From Kyrpidia spormannii (GTDB lineage: Bacteria > Bacillota > Bacilli > Kyrpidiales > Kyrpidiaceae): 64,000 bases of DNA. The notes below the pieces were generated by a model that ran no database searches, had not been told where the DNA came from, and saw only the letters and a list, made by a program, of their open reading frames with translations. The position numbers and the translations under genes are program-made. The DNA lies in the NCBI RefSeq assembly GCF_002804065.1, contig NZ_CP024955.1, positions 868,001-932,000 on the forward strand, read 5' to 3'. Positions 47,059-57,525 of the stretch are shown here, one piece after another; the stretch's first letter is position 1; each line of letters opens with the position of its first letter.

Positions 47059-48540
47059 CTACTGGACTTTCTCCATCCGGCGCCTATGGATCTCTGCCAT
47101 CCAGCGCTCGTAAAGGGCATCTGACAGATCGACGTGGGGTTCGTGGGGCATGTGGAGCCGCCGGTGCTCCGGCGAGAGCTGTGCCAAGGATTGGGCAGCC
47201 GTCTGTCGGGCTGTATCCGGCGTAATCTTATCGATCAGTCGACGACCGTCGCGGTACACCGGGCGGAGCAGTCGGATGGCTTCGTAATCGGTGACCACCT
47301 TTTGTTTCCAGCGATATTCCGGATGAATCATTCGCAGAGGACCTTTTGGGTCTTCTTCGTCCTCCAAAATGATGAGGTCGCCGACAAACTGTCCATCCTT
47401 CAAAAGGCGCACCACGTTCTTGCGGCCGGGCAAGGTGACCTTGGTGGGGTTTTCCGAGAGTTTGATCGGGGTGCTCAGGTGGCGTTCCCCGTTTTCCTCC
47501 CATTCAATTGCCGCCAGCTTGTAGACTCCGCCCAATGCGGGGTCGGACCGCGCGGTGATCAAGTTCGTCCCGACGCCAAAGGCGTCGATGGGCGCGCCTT
47601 GGGCCAAAAGGTCTCGAATAACGAACTCATCCAGATCCGAGGAAGCGATAATCTGGGCGCCCGGAAACCCGGCCTCATCCAGAGCCTTTCGACAGACTCG
47701 GGACAGATAGGCGAGGTCCCCGCTGTCGATGCGCACCCCAATCGGTTCGTATCCCTTCTCCCGGAGCTTTCGGAACACAGCAATGGCGTTGGGCAAGCCA
47801 CTGCGCTCCACGTCGGTGGTGTCTACGACAAGAAGACATTGGTCGGGAAATGCCTCGGCGTAGGCGGTAAAAGCCTCAAGTTCCGCTTCCTTCGCCTGAT
47901 CCGGAGACTGGACGTCACGGTGAAAAGCGAGAACAAAGCTATGGGCCATGGTTCCCGTAATGGGTATCCCGAATCGGCGTCCCGCTTCAGTTGTCGCGGT
48001 TTTACTGACTCCCCCGATGTATGCGGCCCGGGCCCCGTCGATGGCGGCGTCCACCCCTTGGGCCCGGCGGGCTCCCATTTCGATCACAGGTTTGCCGGCG
48101 GCTGCCTCCACCATCCGGTGAGCGGCGGTGGCGATGAGGCTCTGATGGTTCACGTACGTAAGGAGCATCGTTTCCAAAAGTTGAACCTCGAATAATTTCC
48201 CCTCCACCCGCAGCATGGGTTCCCGGGGAAACATCACCGTTCCTTCTTCGGGCGCGTAGATTGTCCCGTGAAATCGAAAGCGGCGCAACAAGTCCCAGAA
48301 TTGCTCGTCTCGGATCTGAGGGGCTACACTTTGTAAATATCGGATTTCGTCCTCTCCGAAACGAAAATTCTCGATACCTTGCAGGACCCCCTCCAGGCCG
48401 ACGAAAAGGACGTACGGGTGCTCGAAGGGTCCCTTTCTGTAAAAAAGATCGAATACAGCTGTGCGCTCGTGGATTCCGGCGCGAAAATACCCATAGGCCA
48501 TCGTCAGTTCGTAAAAATCAAAGAGCAGCGGAAAACTCAC
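47059..48540 (-). CDS. pncB: Nicotinate phosphoribosyltransferase
   Basis: An NAD-salvage enzyme of about 493 residues that makes nicotinate mononucleotide from nicotinate and PRPP. Text marks are [51 protein letters not shown] and [20 protein letters not shown]. The GTG at 48540 is chosen because aaaggagg lies 7 bases before it; the frame continues upstream to 48702 without family text. Confidence 0.93.
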   Translation of the reverse strand: MSFPLLFDFYELTMAYGYFRAGIHERTAVFDLFYRKGPFEHPYVLFVGLEGVLQGIENFRFGEDEIRYLQSVAPQIRDEQFWDLLRRFRFHGTIYAPEEGTVMFPREPMLRVEGKLFEVQLLETMLLTYVNHQSLIATAAHRMVEAAAGKPVIEMGARRAQGVDAAIDGARAAYIGGVSKTATTEAGRRFGIPITGTMAHSFVLAFHRDVQSPDQAKEAELEAFTAYAEAFPDQCLLVVDTTDVERSGLPNAIAVFRKLREKGYEPIGVRIDSGDLAYLSRVCRKALDEAGFPGAQIIASSDLDEFVIRDLLAQGAPIDAFGVGTNLITARSDPALGGVYKLAAIEWEENGERHLSTPIKLSENPTKVTLPGRKNVVRLLKDGQFVGDLIILEDEEDPKGPLRMIHPEYRWKQKVVTDYEAIRLLRPVYRDGRRLIDKITPDTARQTAAQSLAQLSPEHRRLHMPHEPHVDLSDALYERWMAEIHRRRMEKVQ

Positions 48541-48789
48541 CGGTGCTCCTCCTTTCGTGCCCCAAACCGGTGACCCCCGGGCCAACTCCGGGTTCTGGAT
48601 TGCAACCTTCGGGATCTCATTAGAATTGTAGCACAATCCGCTGCAAAACACCCATTGCTCCCACTTCCATGGCACCCACGGAAAATAAAAACAGATAGCC
48701 ACGTTTCAGTCCGTGTGATATAATACATAACTAATAATGACAGATTTAACGTCAACGTATGGGAAAAACTCCGCCGGGGGTGAGGTGGG

Positions 48790-49821
48790 GTGGACCGACA
48801 ACTGTTTGATCGGATCGATGAGGCCGGCACCCCGGTGGATTTGCGGAGGCTCCATGCTGCGGCGGTCCGAACGATTACAGACCCCCGTATGCTGTCGACC
48901 TTCCATGACCGTTTATTCTGCCGCGTCGTCGCATTGGCTGAGGAAGCTTTGGAACGGGACGGCTGGGGTCTGGCCCCCGCTCGTTACTGTTGGCTTGAAC
49001 TTGGCAGCGGGGCCAGGCGAGAGCAGATGATCAGCACCGACCAGGACAATGCCCTGGTTTACGACTCGCCCGAAGGAGCCGAACATGCCGTGGAAGGCTA
49101 TTTTGCAGAGATGGCCAGGCGCGTGGTCGGGGGGCTGGATGACGCGGGGTACCCTCTGTGCCGGGGCTATGTCATGGCGGTGAACCCCCGGTGGCGGGGC
49201 ACACCAGAACAATGGGCCCGCCGGATCCAGGGATACCTGGATTACCCGGATTGGAGCAATGTACGGCTGTTGTTAATTGCCGCCGATCAGCGTCCGGCCT
49301 GCGGAGACGCGGGGCTCGGTCATCGCGTGAGGAAAGGGGTTGTTTCCGCCCTTCGGGATGCCCGCTATGCCCTGTGGTCGGCGGCAGATCACGGCTGGCG
49401 GGTTGGGCGGGCGGCCCTGACCGCCCTGGGGCGCCTCCGTACCGGGGCCGAGGAGCGGCAGGGGATGGTGGATATCAAAACCGGGTTATACGCCCCTTTG
49501 GTGGGCAGCGTCCGACTTTGGGCCCTGCGGGCGGGGATCGAGGAACCGGGGACCCGCGAGCGGATCGAGGTACTCGAAAAGAGCGGACTTTGGAGTGCTG
49601 AAGAGGCTCGGGCGGCGGCTGAGGCCCTTCGGATCTGCCTTGCCCTTCGCTGGAAAAGGCATCGGGATTGTCTCCTCGCAGACCGGCCGCCGGATGATTG
49701 GGTGGATCCTGCGGAGTTGCCGCGGGACATGGTGGACCAGCTTTTCCGGGCTCTGTCTGCGACCCGGGCCCTTCAGAAACGAACCTATCAGTATTTTCAG
49801 CATCTCTACCGGCGGGGGTGA
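48790..49821 (+). CDS. DUF294-type nucleotidyltransferase
   Basis: A 343-residue protein with a GlnD-like nucleotidyltransferase core: YCWLELGSGARREQMISTDQ then DNALVYD gives the GS and DxD features. It is followed by a helical DUF294 C-terminal domain (about 190-335). CBS domains found in many relatives are absent. It starts at GTG 48790 after ggtgaggtgg. A TATAAT lies at 48719-48724 with no clear -35. It is paired with the exonuclease gene 7 bases on and lies near amtB, so a signalling role is possible but not shown. Confidence 0.82.
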   Translation: MDRQLFDRIDEAGTPVDLRRLHAAAVRTITDPRMLSTFHDRLFCRVVALAEEALERDGWGLAPARYCWLELGSGARREQMISTDQDNALVYDSPEGAEHAVEGYFAEMARRVVGGLDDAGYPLCRGYVMAVNPRWRGTPEQWARRIQGYLDYPDWSNVRLLLIAADQRPACGDAGLGHRVRKGVVSALRDARYALWSAADHGWRVGRAALTALGRLRTGAEERQGMVDIKTGLYAPLVGSVRLWALRAGIEEPGTRERIEVLEKSGLWSAEEARAAAEALRICLALRWKRHRDCLLADRPPDDWVDPAELPRDMVDQLFRALSATRALQKRTYQYFQHLYRRG

Positions 49822-49828
49822 AGAAAGC

Positions 49829-50581
49829 GTGAAGCCGCAGCGTCTGGGATGGTTTCAACGGCTGTTGAAAAATCGCGATGTCACGGCACTGCTCGCCGCG
49901 TCCGCTGAGGGTTCTGTTGCCACTGAGGCGGCTCTGCGCCAAATGGTCCGGGAAATCAACCGCCGGGATATCTGGGAAGAGCCCTTGGATCGCTTGACCT
50001 ACGTGGTGTTTGATACGGAAACCACGGGGTTCGATTGGCGTACCGACGCCTTGATTGAGATCGGTGCCGTACGGGTGGAAAATGGGCAAGTCCGCGAAGA
50101 TCAAACGTTCTCATCACTGATCGCTCTTGAACCCGGTCGCCGAGTCCCGGAGGTGGTCCGGCGGATCACCGGGCTGAGTGAACAAGAACTCTGGCGAGCT
50201 CCCAAAGTCCAAGACGTATTGTCGCGGTTCATGGCGTTTTCCTCAGACGCTGTTTTGGTCGCTCATCACGCCGGACACGATGTTAATTTCCTTAACGTTC
50301 CATTAAACCAATTCTACGGCATTGAGTTGCCCCGTCGGGTCGTGGACACCGCCCAAGTGGCCCGGCGACTGTGGCCCGACAGCGGCGAGGCCACTTTGGA
50401 CTATCTCATTGAACGCATGGCGATTCCGCCGCTGACTCGTCACCGGGCTTTGAACGACGCCCTGTTGACTGCCCGGATATGGAGTGTATTTCTCACCTTA
50501 TTTACAAGAAAAGGTCTGACAAAATGGGGAGAGTTTTTTACGTGGATGAAAACGGACGTTGTTATTGGTGATGAATATTGA
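49829..50581 (+). CDS. DEDDh 3'-5' exonuclease (DnaQ-like)
   Basis: A 250-residue exonuclease. Exo I is VVFDTETTGFDWRTDALIEI, Exo II LVAHHAGHDVNFL, and Exo III has the HRALNDALLTARI DEDDh histidine. The N-terminal 60 residues are a basic helix region. It starts at GTG 49829 shortly after the DUF294 gene. This nucleotidyltransferase-exonuclease pair recurs in bacteria, and the exonuclease could remove a nucleotide mark or degrade an RNA/DNA signal. The amtB promoter overlaps its stop. Confidence 0.88.
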   Translation: MKPQRLGWFQRLLKNRDVTALLAASAEGSVATEAALRQMVREINRRDIWEEPLDRLTYVVFDTETTGFDWRTDALIEIGAVRVENGQVREDQTFSSLIALEPGRRVPEVVRRITGLSEQELWRAPKVQDVLSRFMAFSSDAVLVAHHAGHDVNFLNVPLNQFYGIELPRRVVDTAQVARRLWPDSGEATLDYLIERMAIPPLTRHRALNDALLTARIWSVFLTLFTRKGLTKWGEFFTWMKTDVVIGDEY

Positions 50582-50606
50582 CATCTGCGGTTATTGTATA
50601 TATCAT
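50578..50606 (+). promoter_or_regulatory. Promoter of amtB
   Basis: TTGACA, a 17-base spacer and TATCAT at 50601, overlapping the exonuclease stop codon, 45 bases before the amtB start. Confidence 0.78.
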
Positions 50607-50650
50607 ATAAAGTGTCTCTTTCATATCCGCGAGATTGAGGAGGGTGGGCA

Positions 50651-52066
50651 ATGATCAAATGGGCGAGATGGGGGTTCCTGCCGGCTCTGGTCCTTCTCGC
50701 ACCGTCTGTGGTCTTGGCGGCGGATCCGACCGTCAAGGATGTCGCCCAGGCGGTGGACACAGTGTGGGTTGCGGTGACCGCGTTCTTGGTGTTTTTCATG
50801 CAGGCCGGTTTTGCCCTGTTGGAGGCCGGATCGACCCGAATGAAAAATGCCGGCCACATCGCCGGGAAAAACATCTTGAGTTTTGGCTTGGCGGCGCTGG
50901 TCTTCTGGGCGGTGGGGTTTGCCATCAGTTTTGGGCAGGGAAATGCGTTCGTCGGAACTCAGGGGTGGTTTCTCAACGTCAGTGATGATATGGTGAATCA
51001 AGTTTTCGGTTCGTTGTCTTACAGCGACGTCCCCCTTGGCGCCAAGTACATGTTTGAAGTCGTGTTCGCAGGGGTATCACTGGCTATCTTTTGGGGCGGC
51101 ATCGCCGAACGGGCTAAACTGATCGTGTACTTCATTTTCGGGATTTTGTTTTCAGCCCTCATCTATCCCGTTGTGGCGCACTGGATTTGGGGCGGCGGCT
51201 GGCTGTCCGGTCTCGGGATGCAGGATTTTGCCGGATCGACGGTGGTCCATCTTCAAGGCGGAGTCGCGGCTCTGGTGGGGGCGATGCTGCTCGGTCCGCG
51301 CATCGGCAAATACGGCAAGGATGGCAGCGTTCATTCCCTGCCCGGGCACAATACCGTATACTCCGTCCTCGGCGTCATCATCCTGTGGTTCGGCTGGTTC
51401 GGGTTCAACCCCGGCAGCACCTTGTCGGCATTGAACGTTTCTTTTGCGTATATCGCTATGACGACCAATCTGGCGGCGGCAGCCGGGGGCGTGGCGGCGT
51501 TGTTGACCGCGTGGGCCGTTCTCGGTAAGCCGGACATTCCAATGATGCTCAACGGGGTCCTAGCTGCTTTGGTGGCCATCACGGCGAGTTGCGCGTTTGT
51601 GGAGCCCTGGGCGGCAGTGGTCATCGGGGCGGTGGCCGGGGTGGTCATGGTCCTCTCGGTGCAGTTTTTTGAGAGGGTAGCCCGGGTGGACGATCCGGTG
51701 GGAGCCTTTTCGGTTCACGGTGTGGCCGGGATCTGGGGGACTTTGTCCACGGGGTTTTTTGCATCTCCGGATTTGGTGAAATCTGTGGGCGTCGGCGCGC
51801 CGGGCCTGTTCTACGGCGGCGGGCTGCACCAGCTTGGCGTGCAGGCGGCCGGGGTACTGGCGGCCGGGGTGTATGTGTTCGTGGTGTCGTTCATCATTCT
51901 CTATGCGATCAAGGCCACCGTTGGTCTGCGGATCAGCCGGGAAGAGGAGATCATCGGCCTGGATGTCAGTGAACACGGCGCATCGGGGTATCCGGAACAA
52001 CTGCCCCACGGCGGTGAGTTCTCCCAAGGGGGATCTTCCGGAACTCGCGCGACACCCACGGCTTGA
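50651..52066 (+). CDS. amtB: Ammonium transporter AmtB
   Basis: A 471-residue Amt/MEP/Rh channel protein. A signal peptide (residues 1-24, ending VVLAA) precedes 11 membrane helices. Family text: FFMQAGFALLEAGSTRMKN, the aromatic gate region, DFAGSTVVHLQGGVAALVGA with a pore histidine, and VHGVAGIWGTLSTGFF with the second. The C-terminal tail LRISREEEIIGLDVSEHGASG is the GlnK-contact segment, but no glnK gene is adjacent. A gaggagggtggg site and a clear promoter and terminator make it a single-gene unit. Confidence 0.95.
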   Translation: MIKWARWGFLPALVLLAPSVVLAADPTVKDVAQAVDTVWVAVTAFLVFFMQAGFALLEAGSTRMKNAGHIAGKNILSFGLAALVFWAVGFAISFGQGNAFVGTQGWFLNVSDDMVNQVFGSLSYSDVPLGAKYMFEVVFAGVSLAIFWGGIAERAKLIVYFIFGILFSALIYPVVAHWIWGGGWLSGLGMQDFAGSTVVHLQGGVAALVGAMLLGPRIGKYGKDGSVHSLPGHNTVYSVLGVIILWFGWFGFNPGSTLSALNVSFAYIAMTTNLAAAAGGVAALLTAWAVLGKPDIPMMLNGVLAALVAITASCAFVEPWAAVVIGAVAGVVMVLSVQFFERVARVDDPVGAFSVHGVAGIWGTLSTGFFASPDLVKSVGVGAPGLFYGGGLHQLGVQAAGVLAAGVYVFVVSFIILYAIKATVGLRISREEEIIGLDVSEHGASGYPEQLPHGGEFSQGGSSGTRATPTA

Positions 52067-52144
52067 TTTGGATCGCATTTAACGAAGCTGTCGAAAGAAG
52101 GACACCGAGGCGCTCCAAAGGGGGATGGGAGACGATCGGTGACG

Positions 52145-52186
52145 GGGTGGTGAGTAGATTTCACCACCCTTCTCGTCTTTTTTCGT
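52145..52186 (+). terminator. Intrinsic terminator of amtB
   Basis: Stem gggtggtga/tcaccaccc with a 7-base loop, followed by ttctcgtctttttt. Confidence 0.85.
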
Positions 52187-52189
52187 CCC

Positions 52190-52978
52190 TCACATTCCGC
52201 TGGTGCCGAACTCCCAACAACTGAGGCTCAAGGACCCATATTGGTAATACTGGCATAATCGCCGGGCCGCGCGGTCCCCGTCGGCCGAACCCATGGCGAT
52301 CAGGAGAGGAACAAAATGTTCGTTTCGCGGAACGGCCATGTGGGCATAAGGGGCCTCGGACTTATAGCGAAAAAGTGCTCGGGTGTCCCAATTCTCGATC
52401 CGATCTCGTAGCCAGTCGTCAAAGCTCTGCGCCCAGTCTGCCGGAAGTCCGTCTTGTTCTCGGCTCCAATCGAGAGACCACAGATTGTGCACCGTCCCAC
52501 CGCTGCCTAGGATCAGCGCGTCCCGACGAAGGGGAGCGAGGGCCCGACCGATGGCGTACTGCTTTTCCGGGGGTAGGGCGGGATTGACGGACAGGGTCGC
52601 CACGGGCACGTCCGCATGGGGGAACAGGAGGCGAAGCACCACCCAGGCGCCGTGATCGAGCCCGCGGCCTCGATCGATTTTGGCGGGAATACCAGCCTCG
52701 TCAAGAAGGGTTCGAGCTTCTTCGGCCACTTCCGGCGCTCCTTGGGCGGGGTAGACAATCCGATAAAGGTCATCGGGAAATCCGAAAAAATCGTAGATCA
52801 TCCCGAATTGCTCGGGGGCGCCAATGAGCTGCACGGGAGATTCCCAGTGGGCGGTGAATAGGAGCACCGCCTTGGGTTTTGGAAAACGGGAAGCAACGCT
52901 TTGCAGAAGCTGTGTGTATGGGTTGTTTTCAATGGCCAAAGTGGGGGCTCCATGGGCAATGAAATACGCCGGGTTCAC
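52190..52978 (-). CDS. LigB/DODA-type extradiol dioxygenase
   Basis: A protein of about 262 residues of the 4,5-DOPA dioxygenase/YgiD class. Metal and active-site histidines are in FIAHGAPTL, LFTAHWES, GLDHGAWVVL and NEHFVPLLIAMG. Such enzymes cut catechol-type rings with iron or zinc; the natural substrate here is unknown. It starts at GTG 52978, 7 bases after aaggagg. It has no catechol-pathway neighbours. Confidence 0.9.
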   Translation of the reverse strand: MNPAYFIAHGAPTLAIENNPYTQLLQSVASRFPKPKAVLLFTAHWESPVQLIGAPEQFGMIYDFFGFPDDLYRIVYPAQGAPEVAEEARTLLDEAGIPAKIDRGRGLDHGAWVVLRLLFPHADVPVATLSVNPALPPEKQYAIGRALAPLRRDALILGSGGTVHNLWSLDWSREQDGLPADWAQSFDDWLRDRIENWDTRALFRYKSEAPYAHMAVPRNEHFVPLLIAMGSADGDRAARRLCQYYQYGSLSLSCWEFGTSGM

Positions 52979-53053
52979 CAAAGTCCCTCCTTATCGTCAC
53001 ACTCTTTGGGTATCCTGGCGCCTTCTGGGGAGAAGGGCCGGTCGCCCGAAGGA

Positions 53054-53518
53054 TTAGGAAGGCTGAGGGGTTGGAGTCGGCAGAGCGTACCCTTCTTTGT
53101 ACTTCTCCTCAATAAAAGCCCGAATGTCCTTCGCCCTTTTGCCATCTCTCCACAGCCCTATGGACTGAGCTGCGATTTCCAAACAGACGCCGCAGCCGGC
53201 GCCGTGGCTATTCCAAACCACCGACCCGTCCGGATTAACAGCGCGGATGAAGCAGTCCCTGTTGCTTTTATGCCCCGCGCTTTCCCCACATCCGCAATAG
53301 CATGGGATCCATTGCAACAGTTCGGTGGATTTGCCGGCGGCTGCATAGATTTGGCGGACCGCTTCCTGCTGGTTGTTTAAAAAGGTCGGCAATACTTCAG
53401 CAGAGGCTGTAGTTTCCAGGATATCGCCCTGATAGGAGGAAGAGGAACCACAGGCCACAAGAAAGGTGGATGACAAAAGAAAAACAATGCTGAGGTGGAG
53501 GATTTTTGAACGCCTCAT
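53054..53518 (-). CDS. PCYCGC-motif lipoprotein
   Basis: A 154-residue secreted lipoprotein. The signal peptide has lipobox FLVACGSSS (Cys at about 23). The core shows WIPCYCGCGESAGHKSNRDCF and HGAGCGVCLEIA, the PCYCGC-domain pattern. With seven or more Cys outside the membrane it could bind a metal or haem or take part in redox work. The function is unknown. An agaggtag site precedes the ATG. Confidence 0.9.
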   Translation of the reverse strand: MRRSKILHLSIVFLLSSTFLVACGSSSSYQGDILETTASAEVLPTFLNNQQEAVRQIYAAAGKSTELLQWIPCYCGCGESAGHKSNRDCFIRAVNPDGSVVWNSHGAGCGVCLEIAAQSIGLWRDGKRAKDIRAFIEEKYKEGYALPTPTPQPS

Positions 53519-53803
53519 TTCTGCTACCTCTTTCTGACAGACTCGCCTTCACTCTCTCCAATGTCGTATCGCATAGGTAAAATGCGGAACAGGGGAGATA
53601 TGATGGCTTGGTTAGCTCGACACGGTTAGGCTAACATAAGAAAAGGGTGTGGGTAAACCACCAAAACCCTTCAGACCACGCCGAGTTCTTGGAAATGCCG
53701 AATGGAACTCCCGCGGATGTGCCAAATGCGGCCCCTTGACACGGCTGAGAAATTCACGTAAGGTGAAGGTAATTGTAAACCGAATACTCGCGATGGATCC
53801 TTA
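53519..53803. other. Intergenic stretch before SAM riboswitch, possible promoter
   Basis: No gene is seen. TTGACA at 53736-53741 with a 17-base spacer to a weak TAAGGT at 53759-53764 could start the riboswitch transcript. The region 53560-53700 is AT-richer and shows nothing recognisable. Confidence 0.45.
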
Positions 53804-53953
53804 CTCTTATCCAGAGTTGGCGGAGGGACGGGCCCGATGATGCCGCGGCAACCGGTCGGAACACCGGCACGGTGCCAATTCCTGCGGGGAGACCCCGGAA
53901 GATGAGAGAGGGGGACAATAGTCCGACCTCTTTCCACCGGAAAGGGGTTTTTT
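53804..53953 (+). promoter_or_regulatory. SAM-I (S-box) riboswitch with terminator
   Basis: The aptamer starts ctcttatccagag, continues with ggcggagggacgggcccgatg, ccgcggcaacc and cacggtgccaattcctgcgg, and closes with gaagatgagag at about 53908. The terminator is cctctttcc/ggaaagggg (53927-53947) with six T. SAM binding should stop transcription before metF. Confidence 0.96.
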
Positions 53954-54007
53954 GGTGGGTTTAGGGGATGGAGGCGAGGAAGACGCGCGGAGTGGGGGGA
54001 TCTGGGG

Positions 54008-54901
54008 ATGTACAATGTGCACGGTTTACGGGAAAAGTTAGCCCTCGGCAAGTTTGTGACCACGGTGGAGTTGGAGCCGCCCAAGGGGGCGGATCCCTTG
54101 CCCACCATGGAAGCGGCCAAATTCCTCCGGGGCAAGGTGGATGCGGTGAATATCGCGGACAGTCCCATGGCCACCCTGCGGATGAGCCCCATCGCCCTGG
54201 CTCACATCGTCCAGGAGGATCTGGGCCTTGAAGCGATTTTTCACCTGACCTGTCGGGACCGCAACCTGCTCGGCCTTCAGAGCGAATTGTTGGGTGCGGC
54301 GGCCCTGGGGGTGAGGAACATCCTCACCTTGACCGGGGATTCTCCCAGCCGGGGGGATCATCCCGAGGTTAAAGGGGTGTTTGAGACCGATTCCATCGGT
54401 TTGGCCCGGCTGGCTGAACGACTGAACCAAGGCTACGACTTGACCGGCCACGAACTGAGCGGCCCGACCCGGTTCTTGATCGGCGGGGTGGCCAATCCCG
54501 GGGCGGAAGATTTGGACGCCGAAGTGGCCAAATTGGCGGCCAAGGTGGAAGCCGGGGTTCGCTTCGTCCAGACCCAGCCGGTGTTCGATATCGAGACGGC
54601 CTTGCGTTTCTGGGAGCGCACCCGCCACCTGCCGGTCCACATCCTGTTCGGACTTCTGCCGCTCAAGTCCGCCCGCCAAGCCCGCTATTTTAACGAGAAG
54701 GTACCCGGGGTGCGGGTGGGGGAAGACGTGATTCAGAAAGTGGAAGAAGGCGGCCGGGCTGCGGGGATCGCCCTCTGCCGGGAGTTGTACGGGGGACTGA
54801 GGGAGTTCGCGGCCGGCGCCCATCTCTTTCCCATCGGGGACCTGCGGGCGGTGTACGAGATCCTGGATATCGACACCGATTTTCGCCGGGCTGCGATTTA
54901 A
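54008..54901 (+). CDS. Methylenetetrahydrofolate reductase (MetF-type)
   Basis: A 297-residue TIM-barrel protein that reduces methylene-THF to methyl-THF. Text: VTTVELEPPKGADPLPTMEA, ALGVRNILTLTGDSPSRGDH, GARVNPGAED-like VANPGAEDLDAEVAKL, and RFVQTQPVFDIETALRFWE. The SAM-I riboswitch upstream links it to methionine supply. It is of the acetogen/Bacillota MetF type; in an autotroph it might also serve C1 flux, which is not shown. The ATG at 54008 has a G-rich site. Confidence 0.9.
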   Translation: MYNVHGLREKLALGKFVTTVELEPPKGADPLPTMEAAKFLRGKVDAVNIADSPMATLRMSPIALAHIVQEDLGLEAIFHLTCRDRNLLGLQSELLGAAALGVRNILTLTGDSPSRGDHPEVKGVFETDSIGLARLAERLNQGYDLTGHELSGPTRFLIGGVANPGAEDLDAEVAKLAAKVEAGVRFVQTQPVFDIETALRFWERTRHLPVHILFGLLPLKSARQARYFNEKVPGVRVGEDVIQKVEEGGRAAGIALCRELYGGLREFAAGAHLFPIGDLRAVYEILDIDTDFRRAAI

Positions 54902-54915
54902 AGGGCACCAGCCCG

Positions 54916-54954
54916 GATGGAGCGGTGCGGAAGGGCTCGACGCTCCGCTCCATC
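54916..54954. terminator. Hairpin between convergent metF and trpS
   Basis: Stem gatggagcgg/ccgctccatc with a 19-base loop; no strong T-run. Confidence 0.5.
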
Positions 54955-54994
54955 CCGCCCGACGGCCCTGCAACCCCGAGCGGGTTCCCAGTTT

Positions 54995-56065
<1,071 letters not shown>

Positions 56066-56106
56066 TTACATTCGGCAAAATAGTCGATGGCGAGGGGGGA
56101 CGGGGG

Positions 56107-57009
56107 TTGGCCGAGGTTCATGTGGAGAAAAAGACGGCCGGGCGGATGTTGCAACCGGCCACGGGGTATCTGACAGGATTCACCCATTCGTTGAACCCGT
56201 ACATCGGGTGCGCCTTTGGCCGACCGGTGGACAACCTCGGCCGGGACACCGTCGGTTGCCCCTACTGTTACGTGCGGCGCCTGCCGGTGGCTTTACTCCA
56301 TCCAAAACCCTGGGGGACCTGGGTGACGGTCAAAGAGGGTGCCCCGGAACGCCTTCGCCGGGAGCTGCGGCGCAGCCGGGTTCGGGGAGAGACACTCAGA
56401 ATCTTCCTGGGCTCCTCCACAGACCCCTATCAGCCAGTGGAAGGGCGATGGAAGATCACCCGGGAGCTGCTTCGGGTGATCGCGGAAGAAGGAGGCGTCG
56501 ACCAACTGGTGGTTCAAACCCGTTCCCCCATGGTCCTCCGGGATGTGGATCTCCTGCGAGCCCTGGGCAAAAAAGTGCGGGTCAGTCTCACCGTGGAGAC
56601 CGATGACGAGAAGGTCCGCCGCCTGCTCACCCCGACCTCGCCGCCGGTCTCCGGTCGCCTTCGGGCCTTGGCGCGATTGCGGAGGGCCGGCGTGCCCACT
56701 CAAGCGGCGGTGTCCCCGGTTTTGCCCATGAACCCGTACAGGCTGGCCCGGCTGCTGGCCGAGGCGGCGGACCGGGTAGTCCTGGATACCTTTCACCTGG
56801 GAGACGGATCCGGTGGAAAGCGGAGCCGGTTGCTGGGCATGCCCCGGCGGCTTGAAGCGGCCGGTTATGAGGGGTGGTTTGACCCGGATCTTCATCTGCG
56901 CCTGATCCCGATCTTCGTAGGCATTCTCGGCCCCGGACGGGTTGGACTGGGAGCTGCAGGATTTGCTGGAATGAACCTCACGTCACCACCGCACCCTAGG
57001 GGGGAGTGA
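56107..57009 (+). CDS. Radical SAM protein, spore-photolyase-like (SplB-related)
   Basis: A radical SAM protein of about 300 residues. The N-terminal phrase TGFTHSLNPYIGC leads into the cluster motif. The cysteines read C-x15-C-x2-C (IGCAFGRPVDNLGRDTVGC then PYCYV) in place of the usual C-x3-C-x2-C. Downstream are LRIFLGSSTDPYQPVEGRW and LVVQTRSPMVLRDVD, as in SplB/Rv2578c-type proteins. A TTG start at 56107 after gggggacgggg is likely; the frame reaches 56053. The function is unknown; DNA repair or RNA modification are options. Confidence 0.82.
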   Translation: MAEVHVEKKTAGRMLQPATGYLTGFTHSLNPYIGCAFGRPVDNLGRDTVGCPYCYVRRLPVALLHPKPWGTWVTVKEGAPERLRRELRRSRVRGETLRIFLGSSTDPYQPVEGRWKITRELLRVIAEEGGVDQLVVQTRSPMVLRDVDLLRALGKKVRVSLTVETDDEKVRRLLTPTSPPVSGRLRALARLRRAGVPTQAAVSPVLPMNPYRLARLLAEAADRVVLDTFHLGDGSGGKRSRLLGMPRRLEAAGYEGWFDPDLHLRLIPIFVGILGPGRVGLGAAGFAGMNLTSPPHPRGE

Positions 57010-57028
57010 AAGGAAAGGAGCGGGTCGG

Positions 57029-57520
57029 GTGGATACTCTGGGACATGGGTTTTGGATGTACGCGATATTTCGAAAACGAAGAGACGTTCCTTTTTTGGTG
57101 GCCGGGGCCCTGGCGCCAGATCTGTGGTTGTGGAGTGCCGGGCTGTTCATGATCCTGACGGGCCGAGGGGGCACGTTGCTCCGGCAGGGCCTGGACGGGT
57201 TGATGGGGCGGCCGTGGGTGTTTGCCGGGGACAGCCTGAGTCATTCCCTCCCCCTATGGAGCGCAGTGATGGTGGCGGCTCTCATCGGCCGATTTCGGGC
57301 CGCGGCAGCGGTGGCCGCCGGGGCCGCGCTCCATATTGCCGTGGACCTGTTTACCCACCGCCAATTTGCACCGGCCTACCTGTATCCTTTTTGGTCCCGG
57401 CCGATCGCCGGCTGGGTGGAATCCGGATCCTGGTGGTTTGTCGGGGGGGATTTGGCCGCCATGGCCGCAGTTTTCCTCTTTCATTGGCTTCGCCAGCGGG
57501 ATACAATGAAAACTGGGTGA
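57029..57520 (+). CDS. Membrane protein with metal-dependent hydrolase-like His motif
   Basis: A 163-residue integral protein with about four hydrophobic segments. The text [33 protein letters not shown] and [12 protein letters not shown] gives a spaced set of His/Asp residues as in YdjM/DUF457-like membrane hydrolases. It starts at GTG 57029 after aaaggag. It lies between the radical SAM gene and uvrC, with only 5 bases to the uvrC start, so the three may be one transcript. The substrate is unknown. Confidence 0.75.
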   Translation: MDTLGHGFWMYAIFRKRRDVPFLVAGALAPDLWLWSAGLFMILTGRGGTLLRQGLDGLMGRPWVFAGDSLSHSLPLWSAVMVAALIGRFRAAAAVAAGAALHIAVDLFTHRQFAPAYLYPFWSRPIAGWVESGSWWFVGGDLAAMAAVFLFHWLRQRDTMKTG

Positions 57521-57525
57521 GTGGA

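Noticed and set aside
57052-57525. N-terminal extension of uvrC to 749 residues
   Set aside because: It overlaps the membrane-protein gene in another frame and has no UvrC text; the family starts at the GIY-YIG domain just after 57526.
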